Notes under the pieces: generated by a model
What the model was told of the DNA's origin: nothing
The model's input: only the letters and a program-made list of their open reading frames with translations
Database searches by the model: none
Part shown: positions 14,234 to 16,221 of the stretch, piece by piece
How positions within the stretch are numbered: the first letter of the stretch is position 1
How the letters are laid out: the number at the start of each line of letters is the position of its first letter
Program-made: the position numbers and the translations under genes
Assembly (NCBI GenBank): GCA_002694065.1
Contig: NZKZ01000152.1
Coordinates: 1-16,221, forward strand
DNA length: 16,221 bases
Source: Acidiferrobacter sp.
GTDB lineage: Bacteria; Pseudomonadota; Gammaproteobacteria; Arenicellales; UBA868
Direction of reading: 5' to 3'

Positions 14234-15094
14234 GTGCAGATCGAGCCCTTACACCAAGACTTTGGCGCATGCATCCGAGGCGTCACGTTGAGCGGCATGA
14301 CGGATCCCGAAACACTGATGTCGGTGCGCCAGGCCATCGATGAGTATTCGCTGCTGTGTTTTCCAGATCAGGATATGAGCGATGAGAAGCAACTTGCCTT
14401 CACAAAATTGCTTGGTACACCGGAAGCCGAACATGTGCTTTACGGAAGCACCGGCGAGGTCAGTTACTTCGGCACCGTAGGCAACGTGAAGGATGACGGC
14501 AGCCTGCAGGATCAAACGAACGCACGCTATCAAAGCGGCAATCAGTTATGGCACTCGGACTCGTCTTTCCGTGAGACTCCGTCGTTTGTCTCGATTCTGC
14601 ACGCCTATGAGGTGCCTGCGGTGGGCGGGGAGACGGAATTTGTCAGTATGCGATCGGGCTATCAGCGCTTATCTCAGGATGAGCAACAGCGTCTGGCGTC
14701 AATGCACGTTATCCACGACTATGTTTTCTCGCGCAGCGCGGTCGCCCCCGTTAACCCCAATCATGCGGCATCCCTGCCGCCGGTCATGCACCCGATGGTG
14801 CGCACCAATCCGGGAAACGGTCATAAAAACTACTACATCGGATCTCACGCGCGTTCCGTTGTTGGAATGTCTGGCGTTGAAAGCCGCGAACTGCTCGACC
14901 GACTACTCGAACACACGACTGAGCCGGCGCACATCATCCGCCACGCTTGGGCAGCAGGACAGACCGTGATCTGGGACAACCGATGCTTGCTGCATCGTGG
15001 AGCCGGTTATGATGCCGCCCGCTGGCGTCGACGGATGCGCCAGACTCGGGTCGTGGGAAATGAGAAAGGCGTCATTCACACAATCCCTGTCTGA
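14234..15094 (+). CDS. TauD/TfdA-family Fe(II)/2-oxoglutarate dioxygenase (second copy)
   Basis: This 286-residue protein starts at a GTG 8 bases after the previous stop, indicating translational coupling. Its N-terminus QIEPLHQDFGACIRGVTL is TauD-like. The iron ligands are His107 and Asp109 in LWHSDSSFRE and the distal His254 in RCLLHRGAGYD, followed by an arginine-rich segment (RRRMRQT, 265-271) where the co-substrate arginine is expected. EVPAVGGETEFVSMRSGYQRL is the middle block. It has the same length as the first copy but diverges widely from it in sequence and active-site neighbourhood (HSDSSF here, HTDLSF there). It is therefore not a recent duplicate and probably has a different substrate or stereochemistry. 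In TauD the co-substrate arginine follows 'MH'; here that place is Gln270, and a nearby arginine would have to substitute. Confidence 0.9.
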   Translation: MQIEPLHQDFGACIRGVTLSGMTDPETLMSVRQAIDEYSLLCFPDQDMSDEKQLAFTKLLGTPEAEHVLYGSTGEVSYFGTVGNVKDDGSLQDQTNARYQSGNQLWHSDSSFRETPSFVSILHAYEVPAVGGETEFVSMRSGYQRLSQDEQQRLASMHVIHDYVFSRSAVAPVNPNHAASLPPVMHPMVRTNPGNGHKNYYIGSHARSVVGMSGVESRELLDRLLEHTTEPAHIIRHAWAAGQTVIWDNRCLLHRGAGYDAARWRRRMRQTRVVGNEKGVIHTIPV

Positions 15095-15124
15095 CAGCTT
15101 TGGTCTTCGGATCACTGCAAGCGG

Positions 15125-16006
15125 TCAGACGGCGTGACGGGATGACCCGCGAGACCTGAATTCTGCAAATGATCTTCCAAGCACAGCACAGATCACCAAA
15201 GCGCCTCCGACCAGAGTCCAGCGGGAGGGGCTCTCGTTAACGAAGAGCCACACCCACACCGGCCCCAGCGCGAACTCGAGCAGCATGAAGATCGTCAGCT
15301 CCGCAGCCACAATGTGCCTTGACGCCACAATGAAGCAGGCGCTGGTAAATCCAGACATGACACCGCCCCATAGCAGACAAAGCCATAGATCCTGACGGGA
15401 GATCTCGAGTTCGCCCTGGCGCATCAGCGCCACCACCGCCATGATGATAAGCGTGGAAATCAGTATCGCCGGCAACATATCGACCTGACGGTTGCGCCTC
15501 ACGAGCACGGCATAAATCGAAAAGCTGAGAGTCGTCAGCAAGGCCATGACGTTTCCATAGGCAGCGCCGATGGTAAAGCCCTCGCCGATCATGATGACGA
15601 TACCTGCAAAGGCGACGACCATCGTGATAAGCGTTGCTGAATTGGGACGTTCCTTCAGAAAGATCCAGGCGAGGCCTGCTGTCACGAAGGGAATAGCGGC
15701 CAGGACAAATAACGTATTGGCCACGGTAGTGTGGGTGAGTGACTGCAAAAACGTGATCGCGGCAGCCGCCAGCATTATCCCCGCGATGATCCCCGACCAT
15801 CCTACGCTGATCACCCGAACAATGGTGGCGCCCCGGTAACGCACCACCAGCAGTACCATGACCGCGCACATCAGAAACATGCCGCGGTAAAAATTCATCA
15901 CGAGAGGGCCGACTTCCAGAATCCGGACAATTAAGCCTGAAAAACTGATCACGACAGAACTTGCGATCATCAGGAGAATCGCCAGTTTTCGCATATCGGA
16001 ATTCAT
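15125..16006 (-). CDS. DMT-superfamily (EamA) transporter (second copy)
   Basis: This 293-residue inner-membrane protein has ten hydrophobic segments in two EamA repeats. The N-terminal helix ISFSGLIVRILEVGPLVMNFYRG is the classic DMT opening. The first repeat ends AAIPFVTAGLAWIFLKERP and the second ends EFALGPVWVWLFVNESPS, both matching the canonical last-helix plus 'KER/NE.P' pattern. A short, positively charged C-terminal tail follows. It shares little sequence with the other EamA transporter in the window, so the two probably carry different substrates. It converges on the second TauD gene with a 30-base gap. It is 18 bases downstream of the SnoaL-like gene on the same strand, so it is probably co-transcribed with that gene rather than with the dioxygenases. 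Confidence 0.9.
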   Translation of the reverse strand: MNSDMRKLAILLMIASSVVISFSGLIVRILEVGPLVMNFYRGMFLMCAVMVLLVVRYRGATIVRVISVGWSGIIAGIMLAAAAITFLQSLTHTTVANTLFVLAAIPFVTAGLAWIFLKERPNSATLITMVVAFAGIVIMIGEGFTIGAAYGNVMALLTTLSFSIYAVLVRRNRQVDMLPAILISTLIIMAVVALMRQGELEISRQDLWLCLLWGGVMSGFTSACFIVASRHIVAAELTIFMLLEFALGPVWVWLFVNESPSRWTLVGGALVICAVLGRSFAEFRSRGSSRHAV

Positions 16007-16024
16007 GGACTGTTTCGCTCTGGT

Positions 16025-16221
16025 TTATCCAGTGCGCGGCTTCCCTCCACCTTTGAGCTGCTCAATACAATACAGATCGTCGCCCAAACACCATTGCTCC
16101 ACGACCAGAGCATCCTGGATACGATAGATGGAAATCTCTTCAAATTGCACTTTTTTTCCTGTGGCCGCAATCCCCAGATAATCTTTATGCTGGGTTCCCG
16201 TTGAACAATAGCGGGTCACCA
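16025..16221 (-). CDS. SnoaL-like/ester cyclase-type protein, N-terminally truncated by window edge
   Basis: The last 65 codons of a frame that is open to the right edge of the window. The pattern is GTQHKDYLGIAATGKKVQFEEI, then SIYRIQDALVVEQWCLGDDLYCIEQL. It matches the C-terminal half of SnoaL-like polyketide cyclase/ester cyclase family proteins (small NTF2-fold proteins): a G-IxxTGKxV block, then an IYRIxDG/A..VExW...D block. These are usually 130-150 residues long, so about half is missing. The family is broad and mostly of unknown substrate, with folds used by cyclases, hydratases and binding proteins. The GTG at 16219 is inside the gene and not its start. Confidence 0.7.
   Translation of the reverse strand, partial: VTRYCSTGTQHKDYLGIAATGKKVQFEEISIYRIQDALVVEQWCLGDDLYCIEQLKGGGKPRTG

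Noticed and set aside
12438..15094. Assigning the dioxygenases to taurine or phosphonate use (tauD, phnY)
   Set aside because: No tauABC, phn or PhnZ-like gene is in the window and substrate-specific residues cannot be read with confidence.

Overview
This 16.2 kb window looks like the chromosome of a marine-type proteobacterium. GC content is moderate and genes are packed tightly on both strands. There is no rRNA, tRNA, insertion sequence, phage gene or CRISPR array, and no transcriptional regulator. The lineage is inferred only from gene content (a CuyA-type L-cysteate sulfo-lyase, a long dimethylglycine-dehydrogenase-like flavoprotein, TauD/PhyH dioxygenases, DMT exporters) and is not certain. 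No gap between genes exceeds about 215 bases.

Left block, mostly minus strand (1-4063). Reading in the direction of transcription: an L-cysteate sulfo-lyase (cuyA), then a crotonase-family enoyl-CoA hydratase, a CaiC-like acyl-CoA ligase starting 2 bases after it, and a SAM-dependent methyltransferase cut by the left edge. The ligase and hydratase form a minimal 'activate and hydrate' pair for a small acid, possibly a betaine-like or sulfur-containing one. A perfect 6+6 inverted repeat lies just upstream of the hydratase.

Middle block (4178-7448). A plus-strand pair encodes a small cupin and a seven-helix membrane protein with SWEET/PQ-loop-like architecture. It converges on a minus-strand, stand-alone GcvT-fold (folate-dependent methyl/aminomethyl transferase-like) gene. 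A DMT/EamA transporter diverges from that gene.

Central plus-strand block (7620-11950). An 854-residue dimethylglycine/sarcosine-dehydrogenase-like protein (FAD domain plus GcvT domain) is followed by a choline/ethanolamine-kinase-like phosphotransferase. The kinase overlaps a methyltransferase that closely resembles the phosphoethanolamine N-methyltransferases (PMT) of Plasmodium and nematodes/plants, including the whole phosphobase-binding residue set. This kinase-PMT pair is the most striking feature of the window. A small unknown gene faces it and shares a CTAG double stop.

Right block (12438-16221). Three Fe(II)/2-oxoglutarate dioxygenases lie in tandem (one PhyH type, two TauD/TfdA type). 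Facing them are a second EamA transporter and the C-terminal part of a SnoaL-like protein, cut by the right edge.

Working model (inference): the region handles methylated, zwitterionic nitrogen and sulfur compounds. Two GcvT-fold proteins would pass methyl-derived one-carbon units to tetrahydrofolate. The kinase and PMT would phosphorylate and N-methylate (phospho)ethanolamine toward phosphocholine. The dioxygenases would hydroxylate or oxidatively cleave C-H, C-N or C-S positions. The acyl-CoA enzymes and CuyA would process the carbon and sulfur remnants. The two DMT transporters and the seven-helix protein are candidate carriers. Individual substrates cannot be read from the sequence.
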